From Streptomyces glomeratus (lineage in GTDB: Bacteria; Actinomycetota; Actinomycetes; Streptomycetales; Streptomycetaceae), in assembly GCF_021462825.1 (NCBI RefSeq), contig NZ_JAKEEB010000008.1, positions 1 to 64,000 on the forward strand: 64,000 nucleotides of DNA, written 5' to 3'. A program made the position numbers and the translations under genes. How positions within the stretch are numbered: the first letter of the stretch is position 1; each line of letters opens with the position of its first letter. The notes under the pieces were generated by a model. The model was not told the DNA's origin and made no database searches. It worked only from the letters and a program-made list of their open reading frames with translations. Positions 49,205 to 57,701 of the stretch are shown here, in pieces.

Positions 49205-50137
49205 ATGGGCTGGACGGTCCTCTACATCGCGTTCGGCATCGTCGCGCTGTGGCTGCTGGGCGAGGTGCTGCTCCAGTACAAGGCCCGCCTGCGCTGGCGC
49301 CTGCTGGCGTTCGTCGGCTTCCTCGGCGTCGTGCTCGGTGTGCTCACCGCCTCGGTGCTGGTCATCGCAGTGGGCGCCGCGGCATTCGCGGTCGGGCAGA
49401 CCTACGTCACGCTGTCGTTCCGCCGCGGCTTCGCGGCCGGCTGGGCGGTCGGCCACCGCCCGCGCGAGGGCGGGGGCAGCAAGCGCCGCCGCGGCGAGGC
49501 GGCCCGCCAGGACCCGGCACCGGAGGGCGTCGGCCCCGACCCGGACGAGCCGACGACCGGAGCGGCCCACCAGCAGGACGACGGCGCCTACGACGACGAC
49601 AACGTCTTCACCCGCGCCCAGCCCGCGGAGAGCGCCGCCGAGGCGACCGCCGTGTACGAACCGCAGCCGCTGCCCGAGGACACCGGCACGTACGGCGTCT
49701 ACACCGGCAACGCGTACGCGGCCGCCGCGGACCCGTCCTACGCGAGCGCGGGCCAGGCCCAGGACCAGCAGGCCTATGCCTACGACGGCTACTCCGGCTA
49801 CGGCCAGCAGGCTTACGGCTACGAGGGCGCCCAGCAGCAGTACGCCGGCTACACCGACCCGTACGCCGGCACCCAGACCTACGGCGGCGGCGCGTACGAC
49901 CCCTCCTACGGCGGCCAGGGGCAGTACGGCCAGCAGGCGTACGGCCAGGACCAGTACGCCACCGGCACGTACGGCGAGACCCCGACCGGTGGTGTCTGGG
50001 TTCCCCAGCAGCGCAGCACCGACGACGCGTTCGGCGGTGAGCTCCCGCAGGAGCAGCCGTACCCGTACCAGGGCAACGGCACCCCGTCGAACGGTTCCAC
50101 GCAGGGGCACGGCTTCGACGAGCACTACCGCTTCTGA
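49205..50137 (+). CDS. Membrane protein with Tyr/Gln/Gly-rich low-complexity tail
   Basis: A 310-residue protein with two N-terminal membrane helices (about 3-22 and 32-60), a basic patch (KRRRGE, near 93), an acidic linker, and a C-terminal region of about 150 residues made of short Tyr/Gln/Gly/Ala repeats such as YSGYGQQAYGYEGAQQQY and GQGQYGQQAYGQDQY. Such tyrosine-rich sequence resembles disordered, self-associating domains. ATG 49205 has GAGGGG upstream. A strong terminator follows. I do not recognise a family; the tail is cytoplasmic or external depending on topology. Confidence 0.82.
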   Translation: MGWTVLYIAFGIVALWLLGEVLLQYKARLRWRLLAFVGFLGVVLGVLTASVLVIAVGAAAFAVGQTYVTLSFRRGFAAGWAVGHRPREGGGSKRRRGEAARQDPAPEGVGPDPDEPTTGAAHQQDDGAYDDDNVFTRAQPAESAAEATAVYEPQPLPEDTGTYGVYTGNAYAAAADPSYASAGQAQDQQAYAYDGYSGYGQQAYGYEGAQQQYAGYTDPYAGTQTYGGGAYDPSYGGQGQYGQQAYGQDQYATGTYGETPTGGVWVPQQRSTDDAFGGELPQEQPYPYQGNGTPSNGSTQGHGFDEHYRF

Positions 50138-50158
50138 GCGACCGCGGTCACCTGTGTC

Positions 50159-50189
50159 CGAGGGCCCGGTGCCGAGCACCGGGCCCTCG
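50159..50189. terminator. Terminator between convergent genes
   Basis: Perfect 14-bp stem (50159-50172 with 50176-50189) with a 3-nt loop, between the Tyr-rich protein and the convergent phytoene-desaturase-like gene. Confidence 0.75.
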
Positions 50190-50212
50190 CGCGCGACCGG
50201 GCGCCCGGTGGC

Positions 50213-51739
50213 TCACTGCGAGCCCCGGAAGTCCGGCCCCTCCACGATCAGCCCGGCGACCAGGGCCCCTGACATGCCGGCATGGGGGAGGCCGCCGCCG
50301 GGGTGGGACCAGCCGCCGACCGTGAACAGGCCCGGGAGGCGCGTGGTGTTCGACGGCTGAAGAAGCCGCCCGCCGGCCGCCGCGAGGGCCGGGGCCGGCA
50401 CGGCGCCGCCGGGCACGCCGGTCTCCCCGGCGATGTCGTCCGGGGTATGCACCTCCCGCCACAGCACACGGTCGCGCAGACCGGGTATCGCGCGCTCGGC
50501 GGCCTCCACGATCCGGTCCACGTCGGACTCGGACGGGCGCAGGCCCGCCGGCGCCGTGACGGTCAGCGTGACCGCCTCGTGCCCGGCGTCGGGCACCAGC
50601 GCGGGGTCGTCCGGGCGCAGCACGGTCACCGTCGGGGCGGGCGGCAGCCCGGCTCCCGCACCGAACAGACGGTCCAACTCGCCCGCACGGTCGGCCGGGT
50701 GGACCACCGTCCGGTGCGCGGTGCCCTCCGGCCGACCGCCGCGCAGCGCCAGCAGCACGCTCAGCCGCCCGGGCATCGCGCGCTGCGGACCGACCTCGCC
50801 CGTCCCGCGCACCGACGCCGTCCCCGGCACCAGCCGGTCCAGCACGCCGGGCGCGACCCCGGCGACCACATGATCCGCGTCCGCGACCGATCCTCCTGCC
50901 GACCCCGGCGAAACGGAGGGTTCCCCGGCCAGCTCCACGCCCGCCGCCCGGCCGTCCTCCTCGACGATCCCGGTGACCTCCGCGCCGAAGACGAACTCCA
51001 CCTTCCGGGCCAGGCAGCGCTCGTACACGGCGCGGGCCAGTTCCCGGATACCGCCACGCACATACCAGGTGCCGAAGGCGTGGTCCATGTACGGCAGCAC
51101 GGCCGCGCTCGCCGGGGCCGTCCGGGGATCCAGGCCGTACGCCAGGGCGTGGCTCTCCAGGAGGGCCACCAGCCGGGCGTCGCGCAGTTCGAAGGCGCCG
51201 ACCTCGGCGAGCGTGCCGGCCCGCCGGGTGCGCAGCAGCTTCCGGTGCGGCACCGCCGGGTACGGCTCACGCTCGGCCAGCACCGGCCAGTCGGGCCACA
51301 GCGGCTCCTCCAGAAGCGGCCGGCGCGTGCGGTCCCAGGCCTCACGGGCCCGCACCAGGAAGTCGCCCCACCGCTCGCCCGCCCCGCCGCCGAGCGCCGC
51401 GTCCAGCGCCGCGACGACACCCCCGCGGGACGCGTTCGGCAGCGCCGCCTCCGTGCCGTCCGCGAAGAGGTGCCGCGCGGACGGGTCCACCTGAACCAGC
51501 TCGGCACAGCTCTCCAGAGGCTCCTTGCCGGTCTTGACGAACAGGTCGCGGTAGACCGCCGGCAGCGGCAGCAGGCCCGGGCCGGTGTCGAAGGAGAAAC
51601 CGTCACGCGTGAAACGGCGCACCGCACCGCCGTACGTCTCCGTGCGCTCGTAGACCACCACCCGGTGGCCCGCCACGGCCAGCCGGGCGGCGGCCGCCAT
51701 CGCGCCCATCCCGGCGCCGATCACCGCAATCCGTGCCAT
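50213..51739 (-). CDS. Phytoene-desaturase-like FAD oxidoreductase
   Basis: A 508-residue flavoprotein of the CrtI/amine-oxidase family. N-terminal dinucleotide motif VIGAGMGAMAAA, VVVYERTETYGG, GFSFDTGPGLLPLP, and the C-terminal FAD segment FTVGGWSHPGGGLPHAGMSG. The central YMDHAFGTWYVRGGIRELA is typical of CrtI-like desaturases. There is no phytoene synthase, GGPP synthase or cyclase nearby, so a carotenoid role is not established. ATG 51739 lies 7 nt after TAAAGT (51752-51747, minus strand), a leaderless arrangement. Confidence 0.88.
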   Translation of the reverse strand: MARIAVIGAGMGAMAAAARLAVAGHRVVVYERTETYGGAVRRFTRDGFSFDTGPGLLPLPAVYRDLFVKTGKEPLESCAELVQVDPSARHLFADGTEAALPNASRGGVVAALDAALGGGAGERWGDFLVRAREAWDRTRRPLLEEPLWPDWPVLAEREPYPAVPHRKLLRTRRAGTLAEVGAFELRDARLVALLESHALAYGLDPRTAPASAAVLPYMDHAFGTWYVRGGIRELARAVYERCLARKVEFVFGAEVTGIVEEDGRAAGVELAGEPSVSPGSAGGSVADADHVVAGVAPGVLDRLVPGTASVRGTGEVGPQRAMPGRLSVLLALRGGRPEGTAHRTVVHPADRAGELDRLFGAGAGLPPAPTVTVLRPDDPALVPDAGHEAVTLTVTAPAGLRPSESDVDRIVEAAERAIPGLRDRVLWREVHTPDDIAGETGVPGGAVPAPALAAAGGRLLQPSNTTRLPGLFTVGGWSHPGGGLPHAGMSGALVAGLIVEGPDFRGSQ

Positions 51740-52078
51740 GCCGGTGACTTTATAGGCCACCGCCGACAGCCCGGCCGCGGGCCTGTGATCAGCGCCTTCG
51801 AGGTGACCCCGGCCGTGGGGACCGCCCTGGTGCGGGGTTGAGCGCTCCGCCGTGAGTATCCGTACCTAGTCGATGAGATGAGTACGCGCGCGGATGGGCC
51901 CACAGCTGCGCGACCGGGAAAGTGGGAGGCACGGAAAGGGGTGCGGCTCGGCACCGCCGACACGGGGCGGCGGAACGACGCCCGCGCCCTTGACCGCTCC
52001 TTCCGCCGACCCGGTTCGGCGGAAGCGAGGCACGGGGGGACCCGGGGGACGACCGCACGGGGGCACGGGGGAACGACG
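51740..52078. other. Non-coding gap upstream of the phytoene-desaturase-like gene
   Basis: About 340 bp without a credible ORF on either strand; the open frames there lack ribosome sites and show no third-position GC pattern. It contains the minus-strand TAAAGT box at 51752-51747 and two TGAGTA sites (TGAGTATCCGTACC near 51855 and TGAGTACGCG near 51887) that may be part of a regulatory element. Otherwise I see nothing. Confidence 0.5.
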
Positions 52079-52132
52079 AAGCGCCGGTTCGAGGCGGCCC
52101 GCGGAAGACGCGGCCACCCCGGACCGGCGCTT
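52079..52132 (-). terminator. Structured terminator after the TetR operon
   Basis: A 10-bp outer stem (52079-52088 with 52123-52132) around an inner GC-rich helix, 18 bases after the TetR stop on the minus strand. It ends the ABC-YhgE-TetR transcript. Confidence 0.6.
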
Positions 52133-52150
52133 TCGTGCGCCGGGCGCGCG

Positions 52151-52783
52151 CTACCGGCTGCCGCTCACGCGCCCCTGCAGCAGCCTCGACAGCGCCGCAT
52201 GGACGTCGTCCAGGGAGCGCTCCGGCTGGAACGACTGCCAGTCGAGGGCCGCCACCAGGACCATGCCGACCAGTGCGGCCGCTGTCAGCTGGACATCGAT
52301 CTCCTCGCTGAACTCACCGTTCGCCACGCCCTCGTGCAGTACGTCCTCGATGGCCGCGACGACCTGCCGGCGGACCACCATGAGGGTGGACTGCCAGGCC
52401 CGGTTGGTGCGCCACAGCTCGGCCACGTACAGCTGGGTGAAGGCCGGGTAACGGGCGATGAAGCCGAGTCCCGCTCGGATCATGGCGTCCAGGGCGTCCA
52501 CCTTGCTGCCGCCGGCCAGGGCGGTCTGCTCCGCCGCCTCCCTCAGGGAGGCGGTCAGGAGGCCCACGCCGTGTCGCAGCAGCTCCTCGAAGAGGACTGA
52601 CTTGCTGGCGAAGTTGTAGTAGACCGTGCCCTTCGCGACCCCCGCCCGCTCGGCGATCTCGTCGACGGTCGTCGCGGAGAACCCCTGTTCCGCGATGAGG
52701 GTGACGGCCGCCTCGTAGAGCTTCTGCCGGGTCGCCTCGCGCCGGCTCGAGCCGCCCGGGGCGGCCGCACTGCTGCGTTCCAT
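52151..52783 (-). CDS. TetR-family transcriptional regulator
   Basis: A 210-residue regulator. The N-terminal helix-turn-helix (EAAVTLIAEQGFSATTVDEI, then AKGTVYYNFASKSVLFEELL) is canonical; the C-terminal ligand domain is helical and ends LSRLLQGRVSGSR. ATG 52783 gives the best N-terminus; the frame is open far upstream, antisense-like within the YhgE gene. It is the last gene of the minus-strand block ABC-YhgE-TetR and probably represses it through the palindrome at 55810-55823. Confidence 0.92.
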   Translation of the reverse strand: MERSSAAAPGGSSRREATRQKLYEAAVTLIAEQGFSATTVDEIAERAGVAKGTVYYNFASKSVLFEELLRHGVGLLTASLREAAEQTALAGGSKVDALDAMIRAGLGFIARYPAFTQLYVAELWRTNRAWQSTLMVVRRQVVAAIEDVLHEGVANGEFSEEIDVQLTAAALVGMVLVAALDWQSFQPERSLDDVHAALSRLLQGRVSGSR

Positions 52784-52839
52784 GGGCCTGATTCTCACAG
52801 GTAAGGGCGCGTCGGAGGGTGCGGGTCCGGCTGTGGCCG

Positions 52840-54924
52840 TCACAGGCTCAGCTCCGGGTGCAGCCGGTCGAGGGTCCACACCTGCCTGCGGCGGGCCGAC
52901 AGGGCGGTGAGCGCGAGGGCGCCGACGGTGAACGCCGTCAGTACCGCGCACGCCTGCCACACGGGCCCGAGACCGCCGCCGGTGATGAGCCTGCGGAGGG
53001 CTTCGACGACGTAACTCATCGGCAGGTACGGGTGGATCGCGTTGAAGAAACGCGGACTGGTCTGCACGGGGTAGGTGCCGCCCGCGGATGTCAGCTGGAG
53101 CATCAGCAGGGCGAGGACGAGGATCCGGCCCGCCGCCCCGAAACGCGCGTTCAGCCACTGCACCAGTGCCCCGAAGCACGCCGCCACCAGGAACAGGAAC
53201 CCGATCGTGCCGGCCGCCCGCACCATCTCCAGGCCGATCGCCCAGTGCAGCACGGCCATGAGCGCGGCCGTCTGCACGACGCCCACGGCGGCCACCGGCA
53301 GCCAGCCCGCCAGCGCGATCCGCCAGGCCGAGGCGCCCGCCGCGAGCGCGCGCCGGTTCAGCGGCGGGATCAGCATGTACGCCACCATCGCGCCCACCCA
53401 CAGGGACAGCGGAATGAAGTACGGGGCGAAACCGGTGCCGTAGTTCGGCGCGTGGTGCAGGTCCCTGGAGGCGAGCTGCACCGGGTCGGCCATCACGTCG
53501 GTGCGGCGGTCCCGGTCCTGCTTGTCGTAGTCGGGGATCTTCGACGCACCCTGGTGCAGGCCGCCGGCGAGCTTCCCGGAGCCGTCGGCGAGCTTGTACA
53601 TGCCTCCGTGGAGATCGATCGCGCCCGTCTCCAGCCGGCCGATGCCCACGTTCAGGCCGGCCGCGCCCGTCTGTGTGCGGCTGAGTCCGGCGTGCAGCGT
53701 CCCGGCTCCCTCGGCGACCTGGGCGGCACCCCTGTTGAGCGCGTTCACCTTGGCGACCGCGTCGTCGAGGTCGTCGGAGAGGTGCGGTGCCGACTTGGCC
53801 AGGGCCCGGGCCTGCTGCTGGAGCGTCTTCAGGTCCGTCTTCAGGGCGGCCATGTCGCCCTGGTAGTCCTGCACCACGGCGTTCACGTCGTGAGCGAGCT
53901 TCGCCGCCTCCGCCGCCGCGTCCTTCGCCTTCTTGAGGTCGTCGCACGCGGGGTCGGGCAGGAGCTGCCCCTCACAGCGCCTCTCATAGACCGCGTTCAG
54001 CGTGTCGGACGCCTTGCGGGTGCCGCTCTCCGCGAGCGGGGCGGTGGTGACGAACGCGTCGAGGTGGCCGCTGATCACCCCCGCCGAGTCGGCCACCAGG
54101 GTCGCGGTGTCGGCGATCTGCCTGCCGTTCTTCTTCAGGAACGGCCGCACCTGGTCGGCCGTTCCGTCCACCCGGTCGGCCAGTGCCTGGGTGCCGGCGG
54201 CGACCTGCCCGGCCCCGTTCTCGAGGTCGCCCGAGCCACTGGTGAGCTTCGCCAGGACGCTCGACAGCTGCCCGCTGCCGTTCTCGGCCTGCTTGAGGCC
54301 GTCGGCGAGGTCCTTGGAGCCCTTCTTCGCCTTCCCGATCCCGCCCGTGAGCCGGTCGGCTCCCTCGGCCGCCTGCACGGTCTTCCCGTGGATGTCGGAG
54401 AAGGAGATGAAGATCCGGTCCAGGAACGACCGCGACGTCTTGGTGGAGGCCGCCGCGCGCACCTCGTTGAACACGGTCTTGGAGATCTGCCCGACGATGT
54501 AGTTGTTCGCGTCGTTGGTCCGCACCTGGAGGGCGCCGGTCTCGGGGGACTCCCCGGAGCTGGAGGCGATCCGCTCGCTGAAGTCGGACGGCATCGTCAG
54601 CGACAGGTAGTAGGTGCCGTCCTCGACGCCCTGCCTGGCCTCGTCGGCGCTCACCTCGTGCCACTCGAAGGTCTTGCTCTTGCGCAGTCCCTCGACGAGG
54701 TTGTCGCCGGCGGTGATCCTCTTGCCGTCCGCCGTCGCCCCCTTGTCCTCGTCGACGAGCGCCACGGGGATGCGGTCGAGGCGCCCGTACGGGTCCCAGA
54801 ACGACCACAGGTACAACGCGCCGTACAGCAGCGGCAGCAGCAGGAGCGCGACCAGTGCCGCGCGCGGCAGCCTTCCCCTGCCGAACCGCCTCAGCTCAAG
54901 CGCGGCCAGTTTCGGCGAGCGCAT
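52840..54924 (-). CDS. YhgE/Pip-type membrane export protein
   Basis: A 694-residue protein of the YhgE/Pip (phage infection protein) family, related to ABC-2 permeases. One membrane helix near the N-terminus (about 21-42), a large external domain (about 45-480) with long coiled-coil repeats (GLKQAENGSGQLSSVLAKL and similar), then about five helices at the C-terminus (RALAAGASAWRIALAGWL onward). The homologues export lipids or act in envelope processes. It overlaps the upstream ATP-binding gene by 29 nt, so the two are translated together. Confidence 0.9.
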   Translation of the reverse strand: MRSPKLAALELRRFGRGRLPRAALVALLLLPLLYGALYLWSFWDPYGRLDRIPVALVDEDKGATADGKRITAGDNLVEGLRKSKTFEWHEVSADEARQGVEDGTYYLSLTMPSDFSERIASSSGESPETGALQVRTNDANNYIVGQISKTVFNEVRAAASTKTSRSFLDRIFISFSDIHGKTVQAAEGADRLTGGIGKAKKGSKDLADGLKQAENGSGQLSSVLAKLTSGSGDLENGAGQVAAGTQALADRVDGTADQVRPFLKKNGRQIADTATLVADSAGVISGHLDAFVTTAPLAESGTRKASDTLNAVYERRCEGQLLPDPACDDLKKAKDAAAEAAKLAHDVNAVVQDYQGDMAALKTDLKTLQQQARALAKSAPHLSDDLDDAVAKVNALNRGAAQVAEGAGTLHAGLSRTQTGAAGLNVGIGRLETGAIDLHGGMYKLADGSGKLAGGLHQGASKIPDYDKQDRDRRTDVMADPVQLASRDLHHAPNYGTGFAPYFIPLSLWVGAMVAYMLIPPLNRRALAAGASAWRIALAGWLPVAAVGVVQTAALMAVLHWAIGLEMVRAAGTIGFLFLVAACFGALVQWLNARFGAAGRILVLALLMLQLTSAGGTYPVQTSPRFFNAIHPYLPMSYVVEALRRLITGGGLGPVWQACAVLTAFTVGALALTALSARRRQVWTLDRLHPELSL

Positions 54925-55759
54925 CCGCCGTCTCCTTGTCGTCGTTCGAGCCGTCCTCGGAGGGCTCGTCGGGTGTGGTGGCCTCCTCGGGGGCGTCCTC
55001 CGCGCCGCGCACGGCGTCCGGTGGGTCCACGTCCCGGTCCGGCGGTACGCGGTAGCCGGGTGACGTCGACACCACCACCGCGTCCTGCGGGGCCTCCTCG
55101 CAGACCGCGAGAACCGTGGTTCCGGCCTCGGTGACGGACCTCAACAGGGCCCATGCCGCGGCCCGTTCGGAGGCGGAGAGCTTGAGGTCGGTGTCGTCGA
55201 CGGCGAGCAGGCGCGGCCGGCTCATCAGCGCCAGGGCCACCGACAGGCGCAGGGCCTCCAGGCGCTCCAGATCGCGTACGGCGGTGCGGGGCCCCTTGGG
55301 CAGCGCGTCCTGGTCGAGCCCGGCCGCGGCGAGAGCGGCGTCGATGCGCCGCCTCGCCGCCGCCGTGCGCTCGTCGCGAGGCCGCAGCAGCGCGCGCAGC
55401 GAGTCGCCGAACCGGCTCTCCAGCAGGGCCCGTTCGCGCAGGTGCTCGCCGACGGTCAGCGCCGGCTCCAGGTCGGTGACGCCGGACACGTTCGCGAGCG
55501 CGCTGATCCGGCGTACCGCGGACATCCCCTTGGGCAGCCGGTGCCCGTCCACGGTGGCATGGCCCTGGTTCGGCTTCATCCGTCCGGTGAGCGTCAGCAG
55601 CAGACAGGTCCGGCCCGAGCCCGAGGGCCCCTCGACGGCGATGAGCGAGCCGGGCCGGGCCTGAAGACGGACATCTCTGAACACCTGGCCGCGCGGGCCC
55701 TTCAGGCCGAGATTCGTGGCCTCCACGGCCACCCCTGGCGCTGCCTCCTGCATGTCCAT
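54896..55759 (-). CDS. Degenerate ABC-type ATP-binding protein
   Basis: A 287-residue ABC nucleotide-binding domain with altered motifs. Walker A is GPSGSGRTC with Arg (R50) instead of the invariant Lys; the LSGGQ signature region reads LERLEALRL; Walker B is LLAVDDTD with Asp189 in place of the catalytic Glu. A disordered acidic tail (about 230-287) follows. ATP binding or hydrolysis may be weak. ATG 55759 follows CAGGGGGG; the frame is open 32 codons further. It is the first gene of the TetR-controlled block and its partner is the YhgE protein. Confidence 0.88.
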   Translation of the reverse strand: MDMQEAAPGVAVEATNLGLKGPRGQVFRDVRLQARPGSLIAVEGPSGSGRTCLLLTLTGRMKPNQGHATVDGHRLPKGMSAVRRISALANVSGVTDLEPALTVGEHLRERALLESRFGDSLRALLRPRDERTAAARRRIDAALAAAGLDQDALPKGPRTAVRDLERLEALRLSVALALMSRPRLLAVDDTDLKLSASERAAAWALLRSVTEAGTTVLAVCEEAPQDAVVVSTSPGYRVPPDRDVDPPDAVRGAEDAPEEATTPDEPSEDGSNDDKETADALAETGRA

Positions 55760-55809
55760 GCCCCCCTGATTCCCCCGGGCCCGCGGCCCAGTCGTGGAAC
55801 CGGTTTTGA

Positions 55810-55823
55810 ACTGACTGGTCAGT
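55810..55823. promoter_or_regulatory. TetR-type operator before the ABC/YhgE/TetR block
   Basis: ACTGACTGGTCAGT is a perfect 14-bp palindrome (ACTGACT/GGTCAGT hyphenated at the centre as ACTGAC-TG-GTCAGT), 50 bp upstream of the ABC start and in an AT-rich stretch. It is the natural autoregulatory site for the TetR at 52151-52783, and matches the fadD site at 13 of 14 bases. Confidence 0.72.
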
Positions 55824-55945
55824 GCAAAAATAACCCGAACCTTCGAACGAAGCAAAAGCGCAGGTCAGAACGGATTGTCAGTGCCATACCTCACGATGAG
55901 CACATACGGCCACAGTGCCGTCACGCAGACGACAGGAGGTTCGTC

Positions 55946-56515
55946 ATGGCCAGCCATCCCGCGGGTGCCGCACGCCGGCGCCGCGCCACCGGCCCTGCCC
56001 CCTCACTGACCGGCCCGGCGAGCGACGTGCACCCCGTACTGCGCCGGGCCACGGCCCCGCCCGCCGCACTGGAGCTGCTCGCCCAGGCCCGCGCCGGACT
56101 CGACGAGGCGGCCCGCCTGGAAACCCCCAACGAGCGGTACGCGACGGCCCATCTGGCGGCCCTGCGCACGGCGGCCGCCGTGCTCGCCGCGCGCGGACGG
56201 CCGGAGCCCACGGCCCGCCGCCGCGCCAGAATCAGGAGCGCCTGGGAAGTGCTCCCCGAGATCGCGCCCGAACTCACCGAGTGGAGCGCGCTGTTCGCCT
56301 CCGGTGCCGCGCGCCGCGCCCGGGCCGAGGCCGGCATCCAGGGCGCGGCCGGCACCCGCGACGCCGACGATCTGATACGGGACGTGGCGATGTTTCTGCG
56401 CCTGGTCGAACGGACGCTGCTACTCCAGCCGGTCCTGCCGCAGCCACGGCACAACGGCGAGCGGGGTACGGCGGAAGGGGACGCGGGGGAGAGCGAGATG
56501 CCGGACGCGGGGTGA
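55946..56515 (+). CDS. HEPN-like helical protein (SAV_6107 family)
   Basis: A 189-residue mostly helical cytosolic protein. The N-terminus is basic and disordered (about 1-25). Helices from about 40 to 150 carry PPAALELLAQARAGLDEA, YATAHLAALRTAAAVLAARG, then RARIRSAWEVLPEIAPELTE and DLIRDVAMFLRLVE. It resembles the small HEPN-domain family known from Streptomyces as SAV_6107. HEPN proteins often act as RNases or toxins with an RxxxxH motif, but I see no clear one here. AGGAGGT precedes the ATG. Divergent from the ABC block. Confidence 0.72.
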   Translation: MASHPAGAARRRRATGPAPSLTGPASDVHPVLRRATAPPAALELLAQARAGLDEAARLETPNERYATAHLAALRTAAAVLAARGRPEPTARRRARIRSAWEVLPEIAPELTEWSALFASGAARRARAEAGIQGAAGTRDADDLIRDVAMFLRLVERTLLLQPVLPQPRHNGERGTAEGDAGESEMPDAG

Positions 56516-56654
56516 GCTGGGTCGGGGCTCCGGGCATGGTGCCGGAGGCAATAGGGTGGAGGCGCCTGAAGCCTTTCGCCCTGGCACCGGGGCCGGAAGC
56601 CGTCCGATCGCTCCGCCGAACACCAGGCGGCGCCGCGCCGAGGAGTCAACTGCT

Positions 56655-57425
56655 GTGTCGGATCCGATGCGCCCCCGCGCTTCTCTCCGTACCGCTGTGG
56701 TCTGGGAGGTCCTCAAGGACGCCCTCGACCGCCGCGTCAAGGCCACGGGGCGGGATGTGCTGGACGTGCTCGACACCGGTGGCGGCAGCGGCAACTTCGC
56801 CGTGCCCGTCGCCCGCCTCGGCCACCGTGTCACCGTGGTCGACCCGAGCCCGAACGCGCTGTTCGCGCTGGAGCGGCGGGCCGCCGAGGCCGGTGTCGCC
56901 GACCGTGTGCGGGGCGTCCAGGGCGACGCCCACGGCCTCTTCGACGTGGTGGAGCCGGGGGGCTACGACGTCGTGCTGTGCCACGGTGTCCTGGAGTACG
57001 TGGACGACCCCGCCGAGGGCGTCCGCAACGTGGTCGCCGCGCTGCGAGCGGACGGCGTGCTGAGCCTGCTCGCCGCAGGGCTCGGCGGCGCCGTCCTGGC
57101 GCGGGCCCTCGCCGGTCACTTCAAGGAGGCCAGGCAGGCGCTCCAGGATCCGGACGGCCGCTGGGGCGAGGGCGACCCGGTGCCCCACCGCTTCACCGCG
57201 GAGCAGCTGACCGGGCTCGTCGAGGACGCGGGCCTCGAAGTCGCCGCCGTGCACGGGGTCCGGGTCTTCGCCGACCTCGTGCCCGGCGTGCTGGTGGACA
57301 CCGAACCGGGCGCCGTGGACGCGCTGCTCAAGCTGGAGGCCGCGGCCGCCGAGGTTCCCGCCTTCCACTCCGTGGCCACGCAGCTGCATGTCCTCGGTGA
57401 GACCCGGGATGCGGGCGAGGTCTGA
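56655..57425 (+). CDS. SAM-dependent class I methyltransferase
   Basis: A 256-residue methyltransferase with motif I VLDTGGGSGNFAVPVA (about 39-54), the acidic residue in VVDPSP, the GDAHG segment and YDVVLCHGVLEYV (motif IV region). The C-terminal lobe (GEGDPVPHRFTAEQL and VHGVRVFADLVPG) resembles the SmtA/CmoM type; mycobacterial and streptomycete homologues are found near dcw clusters. GTG 56655 has GAGGAG nine bases upstream. Substrate unknown. Confidence 0.88.
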   Translation: MSDPMRPRASLRTAVVWEVLKDALDRRVKATGRDVLDVLDTGGGSGNFAVPVARLGHRVTVVDPSPNALFALERRAAEAGVADRVRGVQGDAHGLFDVVEPGGYDVVLCHGVLEYVDDPAEGVRNVVAALRADGVLSLLAAGLGGAVLARALAGHFKEARQALQDPDGRWGEGDPVPHRFTAEQLTGLVEDAGLEVAAVHGVRVFADLVPGVLVDTEPGAVDALLKLEAAAAEVPAFHSVATQLHVLGETRDAGEV

Positions 57426-57556
57426 GCCGGCTGCCGAGACGCCCCGCTGATCAGCGGCGCGGCGGCGGATGGAGTACGCCACAGCACCCCCGATCGGGCG
57501 GTGCGCGCCGTATGATCGAGGGAGACCGCCCGGCATGACGGGTCGGCCGCTGGGGA

Positions 57557-57655
57557 ATGGAAGCCTCAGTGAGCCAGGACGGCCATGGCGGATCCCGGTT
57601 GGCCAATTGGCGTAGAGGGGCGGGTTTCAAGGGGGCGATTCCCTGCCTATCCTGA
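57557..57655 (+). CDS. Possible 32-residue ORF upstream of the DUF3040 gene
   Basis: ATG 57557 to TGA 57655 encodes a 32-residue peptide starting MEASVSQDGHGGSRLANW and ending AIPCLS. Only GGGGA lies before the start and the codon pattern is not decisive, so this may be chance. It sits in the 276-bp gap before the DUF3040 gene, which also has a 14-bp palindrome (CCGCTGATCAGCGG, 57444-57457). Confidence 0.2.
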   Translation: MEASVSQDGHGGSRLANWRRGAGFKGAIPCLS

Positions 57656-57701
57656 AGGGGACCCCCGGTCGCCCCGGCGACTGCACGATGAGGAGGACTC
57701 C

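Noticed and set aside
50213..51739. Carotenoid biosynthetic cluster
   Set aside because: Only one CrtI-like enzyme is present; no phytoene synthase, prenyl synthase or cyclase is within the window.
51878..52600. 240-residue plus-strand open frame over the TetR gene
   Set aside because: It runs antisense to the TetR helix-turn-helix gene and has no ribosome site.
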